In this document: positions 24,426-35,265 of the stretch, one piece after another
Position numbering within the stretch: the first letter of the stretch is position 1
How the letters are laid out: each line of letters opens with the position of its first letter
Assembly: GCF_000485595.1 (NCBI RefSeq)
Contig: NW_014577077.1
Coordinates: forward strand, 690,852 to 754,851
Reading direction: 5' to 3'
Source of the DNA: Priapulus caudatus
Lineage: Eukaryota; Priapulida; Priapulimorpha; Priapulimorphida; Priapulidae
DNA: 64,000 nucleotides
Position numbers and translations under genes: made by a program
Notes under the pieces: model-generated
The model's database searches: none
What the model was told of the DNA's origin: nothing
The model's input: the letters and a program-made list of their open reading frames with translations, nothing else

Positions 24426-26189
24426 GCAGCCTAAACATAACGCAGTTTTCGGGACACGTACATCGGCTCGGCTACATCGGGCTTTGGAGGGGGGCTTTCC
24501 CGATTAGGATTGACACGCGCTTTGTACACCTCGGCCGTCGTAAGACCGTCACCTGCCGCGGATTTTCGTACCATCTGGACGTTCTCCCACAATCTTTCCT
24601 TTCTCCGACTCCCACAAAGTCTGTCTCTTCCTCTCCGGCGCATCCGCGCCGGCCTGCCCCATGCGAGGTTAATAAGGTATCTATATACATGCATCAATGC
24701 TGCCGGCAGCCAACACACAGCACTGCACTGTACTTGCAGCGTTCATAATAAAATGTAAGTCTAAATAAATACCAAATCTATTTACTACGAAAAGTCACGG
24801 CGGCGCAAAAACTCCCCGAGCCAGCTCCACTGAGCGCGGGGGAGGAGGAGGTCTGGAATGTGCCGCTCTGCTCGTCTTCGTAAAAAACATGTGCATATAT
24901 ATATTTTGTGTGGTCAGTGTGGCGGCGTGTTGTAGGATTAGCTACGTGTAAAAAACTGCCACGGCCACGCCAGCACGTGCTCGCACGACGTGCCGTCGCC
25001 ACGGGCAGCGCGGGGTCAAGAGCGCGGGGAGCGCGGCTGCTGCTGTTTTTCCACATAACGTCTAGTGCGAATTCTCAGTCTAAACAACCATCAATCAGTG
25101 AGGCCTGCGGTGTCCTAAGATGGCTACGAGAATTACACTCCGACGTCACGATTCCAGCTAGACTGGTACTCGGCCAAGTATCTTTCGCTACACTAAAGTT
25201 ATAGTTAGTGCAGCGTGTCGAACTCTCCACCGCGGGGCAGTCTAAGCCTATTCGCCGTTCCTTGTGTGGAAAATTCTCTGGAAAATCCCTCGAAGAGAGC
25301 CTCGTCGCGCCATCTATGGGACGCCATATGTACGAGAATAAGTTCAGGGCGTAAAATGCAAGAAATTGAAAATCGCTTTTCTAGAGGAAAACCTAAAGCG
25401 CCGACCAAAAAACTTGCAATTACGAGCATTTGGATTTATTCTCGCCCTACGTGCAGAGTCGAAAGGCTTCTGCAATCGCCACAACTCCTCAATTGACCGA
25501 TTATGCGGCTTTATGTACTACCCAGAGGGCCTTGCGTATATAGTGATACATAGAGGGCAGCGAATTCGATCAAAAGGCGCCGCGAGGCGGCGCTGTTCGC
25601 GCTTCGCGCGTATATCCGGGCTGCAGATCGTCAAGAAACAAAAACGACAAAAAACCTGAGAAACCACAAATTTGTTTCTTCCATGATATATCTAGAATGA
25701 ATGTACTAATAGTGTTCATATTCAAAAAAAACGTTAAAGTCTAAATTTATCACGTTATGAAAAGTTTACAAAATATGTCCTTTCTATTAAAATTTGAGAT
25801 ACAACAGTGTGATGACAAGTTCCACTCATTTTATGTTGAAAAAAATGTAAGAAAAAGCCCAGCATCTAGGGTGTAGAGCCATGTAGTGATAACAAACCTT
25901 TATCTGAAAATATATGTTTTCCATCTTTTGTATGAATTTCATAATTGAATATACCTACTACCTTTAAGGGTATGTAACTCTTAATGACCATACCAATTGT
26001 TCTTGCTTTCTAGCAAGAAAAATGGCATAACATACTAGTCATAGTAGTATTGGCAGTTGCAGCTGCAGCAGCCAGTATTACGAGCTCTCTTATGGTGCAG
26101 TGGTTGTTAAGATAATAAGCGCATGTCATATTGAGATGATGATTTTGTTACATTGGCTGTGACTTTGACTATTGTATTTAAATATAAAC
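24426..26189 (+). other. Unique intronic or intergenic sequence with a GC-rich part
   Basis: 24426-25660 is GC-richer with many CG dinucleotides and short overlapping open frames, none recognisable. It could be a regulatory island inside the large CENP-O intron or an unrecognised 5' region. 25660-26189 is AT-rich. No exon with good splice sites and protein-like composition was found. Confidence 0.4.
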
Positions 26190-27068
26190 GGGTTAATTGT
26201 TACTCAACCGTGAAGATTGGAAACGTACCGCTTACGTTTCGTCTCCTGCCAGGAGGCTTTCTCAAAGCTAACTGATGATGATCAGTTTTGACCACCAGAT
26301 GGTGTGGTGGGCAATAGCTTAGTCCACACGTGACTAGGCCTGTATCCCCCCTCGTCCCGGTTGATGTTCAGGGTCTTGCGGATCCAGATGGCCTCCTTAA
26401 TCCAATGCCTGATTTTGATTGGCTCGCGATCGATGATCTTCGAATTCTCCCAATCGATGGTGTGATTGTCCTTCGCTACGTGGTCAGTGATCGCGGATTT
26501 GGTCATTTCGGTGCTGGGGAGCATGGGTGCTAAGGTGTCTATGTCCTTTTTGTGTTCTTTAAGGCGGGTTTCAAATTTTTGGCCGGTTTCTCCAATGTAA
26601 CTTTTTTCACACATTGCACACGGTATCTTGTAGATACAGTCCGTAATGTTGTGCATATCTGTTTTGTCCTTAGGGTGTACCAAAAGCTTTTTAGGGTCTC
26701 AACGGTCTAACTGTTGAAGCCACACCTGCATTTTTTAGGTGACGTTGAACTACGTCCGTGACGCCTCTGAAATAGGGTAGGACAATCATCGCCTTCGGTT
26801 TCTCCGTGGAGGTTTTCTTATGGAATGTTGTTTTTTCCCGTGATGTGTTCATCTCCTTGGAAACTTTTTTGAGTGTCCAATTGGGGTAGCCGCATTTTCC
26901 TAGTGCGTTCTTATACAGGCTTAGTCACGTGTGGACTAAGCTATTGACCACCACACCATCTGGTGGTCAAAACTGATAATCATCAGTTAGCTTTGAGAAA
27001 GCCTCTTGGCAGGAGGCGAAACGTAAGCGGTACGTTTCCAATCTTCACGGTTGAGTAACAATTAGCCC
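26190..27068 (-). mobile_element. Degenerate Penelope-like retroelement flanked by inverted terminal repeats
   Basis: Two arms of about 155 bp (26190-26345 and 26913-27068) are inverted copies, containing GGTGGTCAAAACTG and CGTACCGCTTACGTTTCG. Between them, on the minus strand, lies the 3' part of a Penelope-like polyprotein. Such elements carry terminal repeats in direct or inverted order and join a reverse transcriptase to a GIY-YIG nuclease. Only the C-terminal nuclease and a short upstream piece remain; most of the reverse transcriptase is missing, so it cannot move by itself. It lies in the intron between CENP-O exons 23720-23894 and 29350-29408. Confidence 0.8.
26282..26930 (-). pseudogene. 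GIY-YIG endonuclease domain of a Penelope-like element, frameshifted
   Basis: The open part, 26282-26683, has the hallmarks of the Penelope GIY-YIG nuclease: an I-Y-K-I-P-C strand, a C-x2-C pair with the following C, the YIGET motif, then a helix with R-L-K-E-H, and a tail GGYRPSHVWTKLLP. Upstream (26690-26930) another frame reads like the linker after the reverse transcriptase fingers (PYFRGVTDVVQRHLKNAGV). The two parts are separated by at least one small deletion near 26685-26705, and a stop interrupts the join. The element is 5'-truncated and dead. Assignment rests on motif recognition. Confidence 0.8.
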
Positions 27069-27079
27069 TGTTATATCTA

Positions 27080-29290
27080 TTAGTCTACCAACCGAATGAA
27101 CTTATTGTATCCCCCGCGACGGCGAGTCAGCGGTGATACTATGGTTTCATGTCTCCCCAGCTGCCGCCGCTCGGTCCGCCGCAGAGAATTTCCCTTCAGC
27201 TCTATAACTCGACCCCTAATTGACCTAGCGTGACCAAACTTGGTATACTTACACATCTTGGGGAGAAGGTGTGCAGAGTACCAAAACCAGGTCACTGCGA
27301 CCTTTATTTGACCTACCTTGACCCTGATCATATTTCCCTCCGCTCTCTAATCCGGCCCTAACGACCTATGCGTCTACAACACTGGTATATCTTGCACATC
27401 CTTGGGAAGAAGGTGTACAGCAGTACCAGAAACTAGTCACTGCGACTTTATTATGACCTTTAACCTGATCTTGATCATATTTCTCCTTCTGCTCTCTAAA
27501 CTCACCCCTAAATTGACGCCTACGCGCTACCAAGCTGAGTATACTTACACATCTTGGGGAGAAGGTGAGCCACGTACCAAAACCCAGTCACTCACGTACC
27601 TTTATTTGACCTTTACCTTGACCTGATCAATACTTTTCCTTTCCGCTCTATAACCTGCCCTTAATTGACGCTAGGCACTACCCAAACTTGGTATACTTAC
27701 ACACTCTTAAGGCGTACCAAAACACGGCGCCAGCGCTCACTCACGCAGCCCTTTATTCTGATCGCGTGTACTCGACATCGATCCAATTTCCTCCTCCGTC
27801 TCTATCAAACTCGGCCCCTAATCGACCTAACTACGCGCTGACCAAGACATGGTATACTATTACACATCTTTGGGGATAAGGTGAGTCACGCGTACCTAAA
27901 ACCCAGGTCCACTGGCGACCTTCATTGCACCTTGAACCTATTTCGCCTTTCCGCTCTCTACCACTCCCGGGCCCCCCTTAATTGAGCCTATGCGCTACCA
28001 AACACCATAAGGTCACCTACCGACCTTTATTGACCATTTACCTTGACCGTAGATGCGAGTATTTACCTTTCCGCGCTCTAAACTCGCCCCCTAATTGACC
28101 TAGCACATAACATAACTGGTAATAGCTGTACAGCATCTTGGGGAGAAGGTGTGTTCCGTCCAAAACCACCCGTCACTATGACCTTTATTTTGACCTTTCC
28201 GTTGACCTTGATCATATTTTCCCTTCCACTCATAACTTTGCCCTCTAATGCCTATGCGGCTACCCTTTCAACTTTGGTCATACTTACCACTGGGAGAAAG
28301 GTGAGATCAGCGAACCAAAACCAGGCTCACTCGCGACCGTTTCAAGTTGCTGACCCTTTACCTTATATCAATCCATTTCCCTTTCCGCCTCTCTAACTTC
28401 CAATCCCCTAATCATGACCTAGCGCTACCCCGTAAACTTGTACTACCTCATCACAACATCTTCCCGCGCGCACCAAGGTAGCCAGCAGTACACACACCAG
28501 TCACCCTCCCGCACGAACCTCCTCAATTTACCTCTCCCCGATCCATATTCACACCCACACGCTCCCCCTACACTCGCCCCCCCCTAATCTGACCCTAGCG
28601 CTACCAAACCAGGTCACTAACTACCTTTATGTTGACCTTGATCATTCAGTATTTCCTTCCGCTCTAACATTAACTCAAGCCCCCCCTCACACCTCTAATG
28701 ACTAGCACTAAACCCCCACCAACCCCTCCGCTCATACCCCCCAAAAACCATCTTGGGGACGAAGCGTGTGTCGCGGTCCAAAACGGCCAGGCTACCCCCC
28801 CACGCAACCTTTCATTTGACCTTTACCTAGACCCCATGATCATATTTCCCCCCTCTCCCCCCTTCCCATCTAATAACTCGCCGCCATTAATCGACGCTTA
28901 GCGGCTACCCAAACTTATCGTAATACTTACACATCTCTGGTCGAGAATGGTGTGTCGCGTAACCCACACCCCACCAACCGCTCACCTCGCGCCCTCTTTA
29001 GTGACCACTCTGACCCTTGCACCATATCCTCCTCCTCCACACCCCACTCTCACCTACACTCCCGCGCCCCTAAGCCCTATCGCGCTTGACCAAACTTGGT
29101 ACTAAACATTACACACTCCCTTGGGCCAGCACCAGTGTGTCGCGTACCGCAAACGCCCAGGTCTATCCTGCAACCTTTATTTGACCTTGACCTTCATCAT
29201 ATTTCCCTTCCACTCTATAACTCGGCCCCTAATTGACCTAGCGCGACCAAACTTCGTATACATACACATCTTGGAGAGAACACGGGGGAT
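27080..29290 (+). repeat. Minisatellite, about 150-bp monomer, about a dozen degenerate copies
   Basis: Monomer landmarks: ACATCTTGGGGAGAAGGTG, CCAAAACCAGGTCACTGCG, TTGACCTTGACCTTGATCA, TTTCCCTTCCGCTCT and CCTAATTGACCTAGCGC. Copies between about 27650 and 29160 are full of extra C residues and short gaps. The same family appears inverted and much cleaner at 50530-51195. Each good monomer contains TGACCTTGA, an extended nuclear-receptor half-site. No genes; open frames here are repeat artefacts. Confidence 0.9.
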
Positions 29291-29349
29291 ACATGTAGTT
29301 GGTGACAACTGCCCTTTCTAGTTTAATGAGTTATTGTATTTAACTTCAG

Positions 29350-29408
29350 GATAATGTAAAGCTAGTAAAGGAAAGCCTGCAGACATCTCAATCATTTGAC
29401 TTTGTTAG
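29350..29408 (+). CDS. CENPO: CENP-O homologue, downstream exon
   Basis: Acceptor AACTTCAG before 29350 and donor GTAAGG after 29408. The 59-bp exon reads DNVKLVKESLQ, then SFDFVR, entering in phase 0 directly from the exon ending ...VNALQ at 23894 and leaving in phase 2. In CENP-O proteins this segment follows the F-L-F...Y-L helix and precedes the last beta strands. Confidence 0.62.
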
Positions 29409-29645
29409 GTAAGGTGAAATTGTCTGCCACACATACTGAAATCAAATAATATACTGTAATACAGTTGCTATAATAATGTGGCAGACAAATTATTTTAATA
29501 AAATGAATTTAGCCGTTTATGTATAAAAGATTTCCTGTGTTAGTATACAAAACTGCACACATTTCATTTAATAATTTATTTCGTTTAGTCATCCTGAGAT
29601 CTATGTTTTTAGAATGCTATATAATTGCTTTTAATGTTATTTTAG

Positions 29646-29761
29646 ATTCCATTTGGATTGTGGGACAGAGCTTGACTGTGGTTGTTGTGGAAAAGACATG
29701 GCCGAAGTGATCATGACCTATGATCTGAAGAGCATTTTTCCTACCACAGTAAAAGTTAGAG
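29646..29761 (+). CDS. CENPO: CENP-O homologue, penultimate exon
   Basis: Acceptor TTTTAG, donor GTAACA. It reads FHLDCGTEL, then a short Cys-rich turn, then MTYDLKSIFPTTVKVRG. The pattern of a strand, then D-L-x-x-x-x-P-x-x-V-x-V-x-G, agrees with the C-terminal RWD strands of CENP-O. It enters in phase 2 and leaves in phase 1. Confidence 0.65.
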
Positions 29762-31607
29762 GTAACATTGAATAACCTGTTTTCTTTTCTTCAAGTCAAC
29801 ATGTGCGTGTCAGTAATATCTTCTTGCCAGTATTAGTGCTTAGTAAAATAATAAAATAATAAAAGTAAAACCTCGAATGTATGATGAAATGAGTGTGATT
29901 AATTCGTCAGTGTTCATCATATTTTTCTTGTTATGACCTAATGTGGCGTTTAGAGGGCTACATTCCAGGAGGAGGGAGGGGAGGGACAGCTGTTACCCCT
30001 AGATATAGATAGTCATTTAAAATAAATGCAACTTGTATACAGGCTATATTTGGCTTCTTTTGCTGTCTCAGATCATTCCTTAAGTTCCTTCCTCCTTTCA
30101 TGGAGTGGCTTCAATGTTGGTCTAGAGTGGTCTTCTGCATCCCAGCTGCTGAACAGATTATGGCTAATGGTGAAAGCTTGGGTCATTGATGGCTTAGGAC
30201 ACATCTCCGAAATCATTGCAATGGCTCATCGATGGCTTTGGACATACCATCAAAAGTTTAGAAGGGATCATTGATGGCTTAGTGTACATGACCGTACCTC
30301 GACGCGGCTCACCGATAGCTCTGTGCTTATCACCACAACTTTGGAACTGGGGCACATTCACTTTTTAGCTCATCTGACATAGTCAGATGCAACTTGTAGA
30401 ATCGCATGATTGTCCGTGCGTCCATCCGTGCGTCCGTCCGTCAACAGTTGGAGTCAACAGCACAAATCTAAACGGCTCGACGTACGGTCACGATATTCGG
30501 GATGTGGGGGTGGGGGGGAGGGGTAATCCGAAAACGAGTTGGGATGTCGAAGCTGTGGGTCAAAGGTCAAGAGGTGTAAAATAAGGGGGAACATTCCCTC
30601 CTTAACTTAAGGTATAGGGAAGAAATGCAGAATTGCGGCACAAATCTAAACGGCTCGACCTAGGCTCGTGATAGTCGGTGTATAGCATCATGGTGAAAAA
30701 GCCATCGCTGTGCCAAAATTGGAGGTCACAGGCTAAAGGTCAATGGGGCACAGGGCAGATTTGAGACATTTTCTGAGGACATGGTCGGACGGAGCGATTG
30801 AAAAACTTTTTTGTTTCAGCGTGACTAAGCATTTTTATGGCTTTATTGAAAGGACGCATGAAATGTACTTTCGCCTGACATGCGAAGAGTAAGTGTCTGG
30901 ATAACCTTTTGACCGCTCAAGAGGAGGGTTAAACATGGGATTTGTTTACTGTTAGAAAGAATTTGACTGCGGGTTTGCTAGTAGAATCTATACATGCCTG
31001 GATGTATGCGGCTACAATGTCACGTGAAATTTCAAAAGCTAAATTTGGTTGAAGAAGGTTTATGCTCCTTAAATGTGTATAATTTCTATGGCCATTCTGT
31101 ACTGTCAGTGTGTTACATGTAACTTATGGCCACGTGCCAAGTGTCGTGTGGTGGTGATAGTACTGTGTAGTTTTTGCCTGCGTTAATTAGTTACAGGTGT
31201 GGCAGCTCTCTATTTCACGTGCGGGCTTGCGTAGGTAAATGGATGAGTGCTTACTCTATTCTGTTTTGCAATATGTTGTTGCTATCTACGTACGATGGAG
31301 CTTTTCCATCTTTAATCTTAAGACACTTAAACGTACACGGCCATCTCGTGCAACTTTCATAAAGATTCTCAACGAACATTCCTGTCAGAAATAGGTTCCT
31401 GATACCATCCCTATGGCTTCCACTGTTTCGGTGCGTATGTGAACACATTTGGGACTGAACAGGGTTTACTAGAATCCCACCACTGCACCACAAAGTCACC
31501 GCAGTGGTACGTGAGATGAGCGCTGTCGCTCTGCGGCACTTGTTTAAATATTATTCCCGTAATATGCAGTATATACTTATGTAATTCCTTATATAATTAA
31601 CTTGCAG
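29762..31607 (+). other. Intron between the last two CENP-O exons
   Basis: No exon-like sequence seen. Around 30165-30285 the phrase GATGGCTTAGG recurs in degenerate form. An interspersed repeat with nuclear-receptor-like motifs lies at about 30365-30960. From about 31360 to the exon at 31608 the sequence also occurs at 42230-42461. Confidence 0.5.
30365..30960 (+). repeat. Interspersed repeat, unclassified, plus orientation
   Basis: Starts at a hairpin-like TCATCTGACATAGTCAGATG and ends near AGGAGGGTTAAACATGG. An inverted relative lies at 47455-48025 inside the lin-41 intron. It carries GGGTCAAAGGTCA (30557-30569), an exact DR1 nuclear-receptor motif, shared with the other copy. No coding sequence; the class is unknown. 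Confidence 0.7.
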
Positions 31608-31744
31608 GTAGAGAACACTCCTTAAAGGTCAGCACAGATGACTGCGATGTACTTCAAGAAAATGATTCTTCCGAGAGCAGTTGTTCCATGTTAACACATA
31701 TTGTAGAGATATGGCAAAAACTGTTCATGCATATAATTGAATGA
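31608..31744 (+). CDS. CENPO: CENP-O homologue, terminal exon, copy 1 (probably frameshifted)
   Basis: Acceptor TTGCAG. It enters in phase 1 and reads REHSLKVSTDDC, then an Asp/Ser-rich tail to a TGA at 31742. The second copy (42462-42559) lacks one T near 31652 and reads a more family-like tail, CEYFKKMILPRAVDSML, ending in TAG. The tail here is thus probably the product of a one-base insertion, by sequencing error or mutation. Confidence 0.55.
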
Positions 31745-31869
31745 CAGCAAGAATATATATTAGAACACGTTAACTGTTGGTCATTTTACTATAATTTGTC
31801 GTTATAATGATAGGGGCAATGTAGTATTTTATTTTAATACAATTATGCCAATTATACATATAATATTTG

Positions 31870-32150
31870 AAGAGATGCTTTCGTGGCTTAGTGATTAGGC
31901 CCACGTATACTGTCCACTGAAGGCTGAGTTCAATCCGGCCGGGGCAGTGAATTTTTCTCAGGTGTAAAACCTGCTCTCAACATTGGAGCTGTGATATCTT
32001 CCGCGTGCTCGGATGACCACTGTAAATGGGCGGTCCGTCTCCAGTTAATGACGAAAGGCCAACGGGACGTAAAAGAACGCACTGAGGGCGCAAAAACAAA
32101 CTCTGGCTGTGACCACACTCAGTGACATTCAGTGCCATTCGCTATATGCT
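31870..32150 (+). mobile_element. tRNA-derived SINE (copy 1)
   Basis: A-box TGGCTTAGTGATTAGG (from about 31884) and B-box GAGTTCAATCC (31926-31936), about 40 bp apart as in a Pol III promoter, followed by a non-tRNA body ending near CATTCAGTGCCATTCGC. Copy 2 at 42725-43015. Confidence 0.7.
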
Positions 32151-32670
32151 ATATAGCGTGTTGGCGGACAGTTTACCCCCTGTCTGTAATAGTTCCGGGA
32201 GCCTAGAAGGGTCCACGCGTGCACCCCCGCCCCCCACAAACCTCTCCGAACCAATATTTTTCTGAGCGCCCTGATGCCTTGATCACGAAATAAATGTTAA
32301 CATTGCGTAAGTTGGGACGACTTCCGGTATGACGTCAATCAAGATGGCCGCCATTAGTGAAATTTACCAAAATCATAAATCGTTATTTTCTGATCAAATT
32401 AAAGCAAATGAGGTATCAAAATGACCGCAATAGAATAACAAACAGATATATTAACAAAACAAACTACTACAAAAAGATTCATTTCCAGAAAAATGAATTT
32501 ATGTCGATTTTGATTTCAATTTTTGGTCATATTCTTTCAGAAAGCAAACAACCATAGTCATGATTCAGAAATTGGTTTTTCACATATTTGAGAACGACCA
32601 CACCTTTTGTTCATATCATGTGTATCACAACTGTTAAAATATCAACAGTCATATCAACAATAATTGCCGT

Positions 32671-32837
32671 TTCTGTGTGTCTAAATATCTAACTATGTCA
32701 TTCCCGGTTACGTATTGTCAATCCAGATCACTGTCTGTGCTTTCACCACTGCTTTGTCTATAGAGCAATAACAAATATAATTCCATGTGGAGCATAAAAC
32801 GAAGGGGTGTGCGTAGATAAATCTTTAAAACGGGGCG
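32671..32837 (+). other. Short unique stretch
   Basis: Nothing recognised; a transition from block C to low-complexity DNA. Confidence 0.4.
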
Positions 32838-32917
32838 TGAGAGAGAAAGAGAGAAAGAAAGAGAGCAATAGAGAGAGAGGGACAAGGCCATAAATAACTC
32901 GACAGAGTGATACAGTC

Positions 32918-32976
<59 letters not shown>

Positions 32977-33040
32977 GAGAGAGAGAGAGAGAGAGAGAGG
33001 AGAGGAGAGAGAGAGAGAGAGAAGAGAGAACGAGAGAGTG
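32838..33040. repeat. (GA)n microsatellite
   Basis: Long GAGAGA runs with GAAA interruptions. Confidence 0.95.
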
Positions 33041-35265
33041 GATAGTGGTGGATGGATGATGGATGGATGGATGGATGATGGATGGATGGATGGATATGAA
33101 TTGGATGGATGGATGGGATGGATAAAGTAGGTGGGGTGGAGGAGATGGATGGATGGATGATGGATGGATGATAAATGGATGAATGGGATGGATGGATGGA
33201 TGGATGGATGGATGGATGATGGCATCTATGGATGGATGGATGGATGGATGGATGGATGGATGGATGGATGAGTACGATGGAATGGATGAAGATGGATTGG
33301 CATGGATGGATGGTGGTGAATGAATGGATGGATGATGGCATTGTGGATGGATAGATGGAGTGAGGAAGGCTGGGTGTGAGATGGATGGATGGATTGTATG
33401 GGTGGATGAGATGGGATGGACGTGATGGATCGGAGGTCGATGGATGGATGAAATGAATAATGGATGAAGAAGACTGGATGGAATGGATGGATGGAGTGGA
33501 TGATGATGGATGCGATTGGATGGATGGATGGGGAGTGGATGGATAGATAGATAGATAGATAGATGTGATGGATGAAAGCCTGGGTGGGGTCGGGATGGAA
33601 TGGCTGTTGAAGATGGATGGTGGAATGGGTGCGCATGGTGGATTGAATAGGATGGATGGATGGAATGCATGGATGGATTGGACTGAATGGATGGATGATG
33701 GAGTGTGATGGATGGATGGATGATCGGGCGCATGGAATGGATGGATGGAGGATGGATGGATGGCATGCGATTGGATGGATGGATGGATGGATGACGATGG
33801 ATGGATGGATGGAGTGGATGGGATAGTGGATGAGGATAGATGGATGATATGGATGGATAGATGAGATTGAATGGATGGATGTGATGATGAACGGATGCGA
33901 TGGCATGGATGGGATGGATGGTATGGAAGGATGGATGGATGGATGGATGGATGGATGGATGGGATGACGCGCGGGGACGGGCCGGGCGAATGGGGGATTG
34001 GATGGATGGATTGGATGGATGGATGGACTTGTGGATGGATGGATGGCTGGACAAGGATGGGATGGATTTGCTTGCAAGGACTGGGATGGATAGGGACGGA
34101 TGGATGGACGGATGGACTGGATGGATGGATGAGGGTGGAATGGTGGGTGGATGGATGGATGGATGGATTGAAGTGGACTGGATGGATGGGCTGTAAGGAT
34201 GGATGGATCAACCTGAGCAAGGATAGATGGATGCATGGATGCCTGGATGGAATAGGTGTAAGCATAGATTAGATGAAATGGATAGAATGAATGGAATGGA
34301 TGGGATAAATGGATAGATAGAATAGATAGACAGATGGAATAGATGCGATGATATGGATGGATGGTCGGCATAGATGGATTGGATGAAATGCATGGATGGA
34401 ATGGATGCCTGGATGAATGAATGATGGATGGATGAATGGATGGATGGATTGGATGGGACGAACGGACGGACGGACGGAACCGCGGACGGATGGATGGTGG
34501 ATGGATGGATGGGTGGAGGGAGGGATGTGATGGTTGGGATGGATCGAAACTGGGTGGCGTGGATGGATGTGCGTGGAAAGGATGGATGGATGGTCTGCCA
34601 AGATGGATGGATGGATGGATGCTGGATTGGCAATGGATGCATGCGATCATGATGGATGCATGGATGGGATTGATATCGGATGGAATGGGATGGTGGATGC
34701 AATGGCTGGATGGATGGATGCATGGATGGATGGACTGGATGGATAGATAGAGCTGTCATGGATGGATGCAATGGAATGGATGGATGGATGGATGGATGGA
34801 TGGAGTGGATGGATGGATGGATGCATGGATGGATGGATGGATGGATGGATTGGGATGGACTGCGATGGATGGATGGATGGATGGATGGATGGAGTGGATA
34901 GATTAGGATAGATAGATAGATAGAAATATAGATAGATAGATAGATAGATAGATAGATGGATAGATAGATGGATGAAATTGGATGGCTGGAAAGATGGATG
35001 GATGGCTGCAAGGATGAATGGATGAATGGATGAATGGATGGATGGATGGGGGGGGGATGGATGCATGAATGGATGGATGGATGGATGGATGGGGGGGGGA
35101 TGGATGCATGAATGGATGGATGGTCCGGATAGATGGATGGATAGATGGATAGATAGATGGATGTATGGATGAATGGATGGATGGATGGATGAATAGATAG
35201 TATGGATGGAGGGAGTAGATACAATGGATACATGGATGGCAGTGGATACATGGATGGATTGGATG
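33041..35265. repeat. (GGAT)n satellite, about 2.2 kb
   Basis: Almost wholly tandem GGAT/GATG units with GATA patches (34900-34975, 35120-35160). Because the unit is 4 bp and stop-poor, open frames over 400 codons rich in H-P-S-I appear on the minus strand; they are artefacts. It lies downstream of the CENP-O terminal exon copy 1. Confidence 0.97.

Larger units (their letters stand above)
31360..32670 (+). repeat. Segmental repeat block C, copy 1
   Basis: Recurs at 42230-43527. It contains the CENP-O terminal exon, a tRNA-derived SINE, and AT-rich DNA ending ATTGCCGTTTCTGT. In copy 2 a foldback MITE follows that exact point; here unique DNA follows. The copies differ by one-base indels. Confidence 0.85.
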
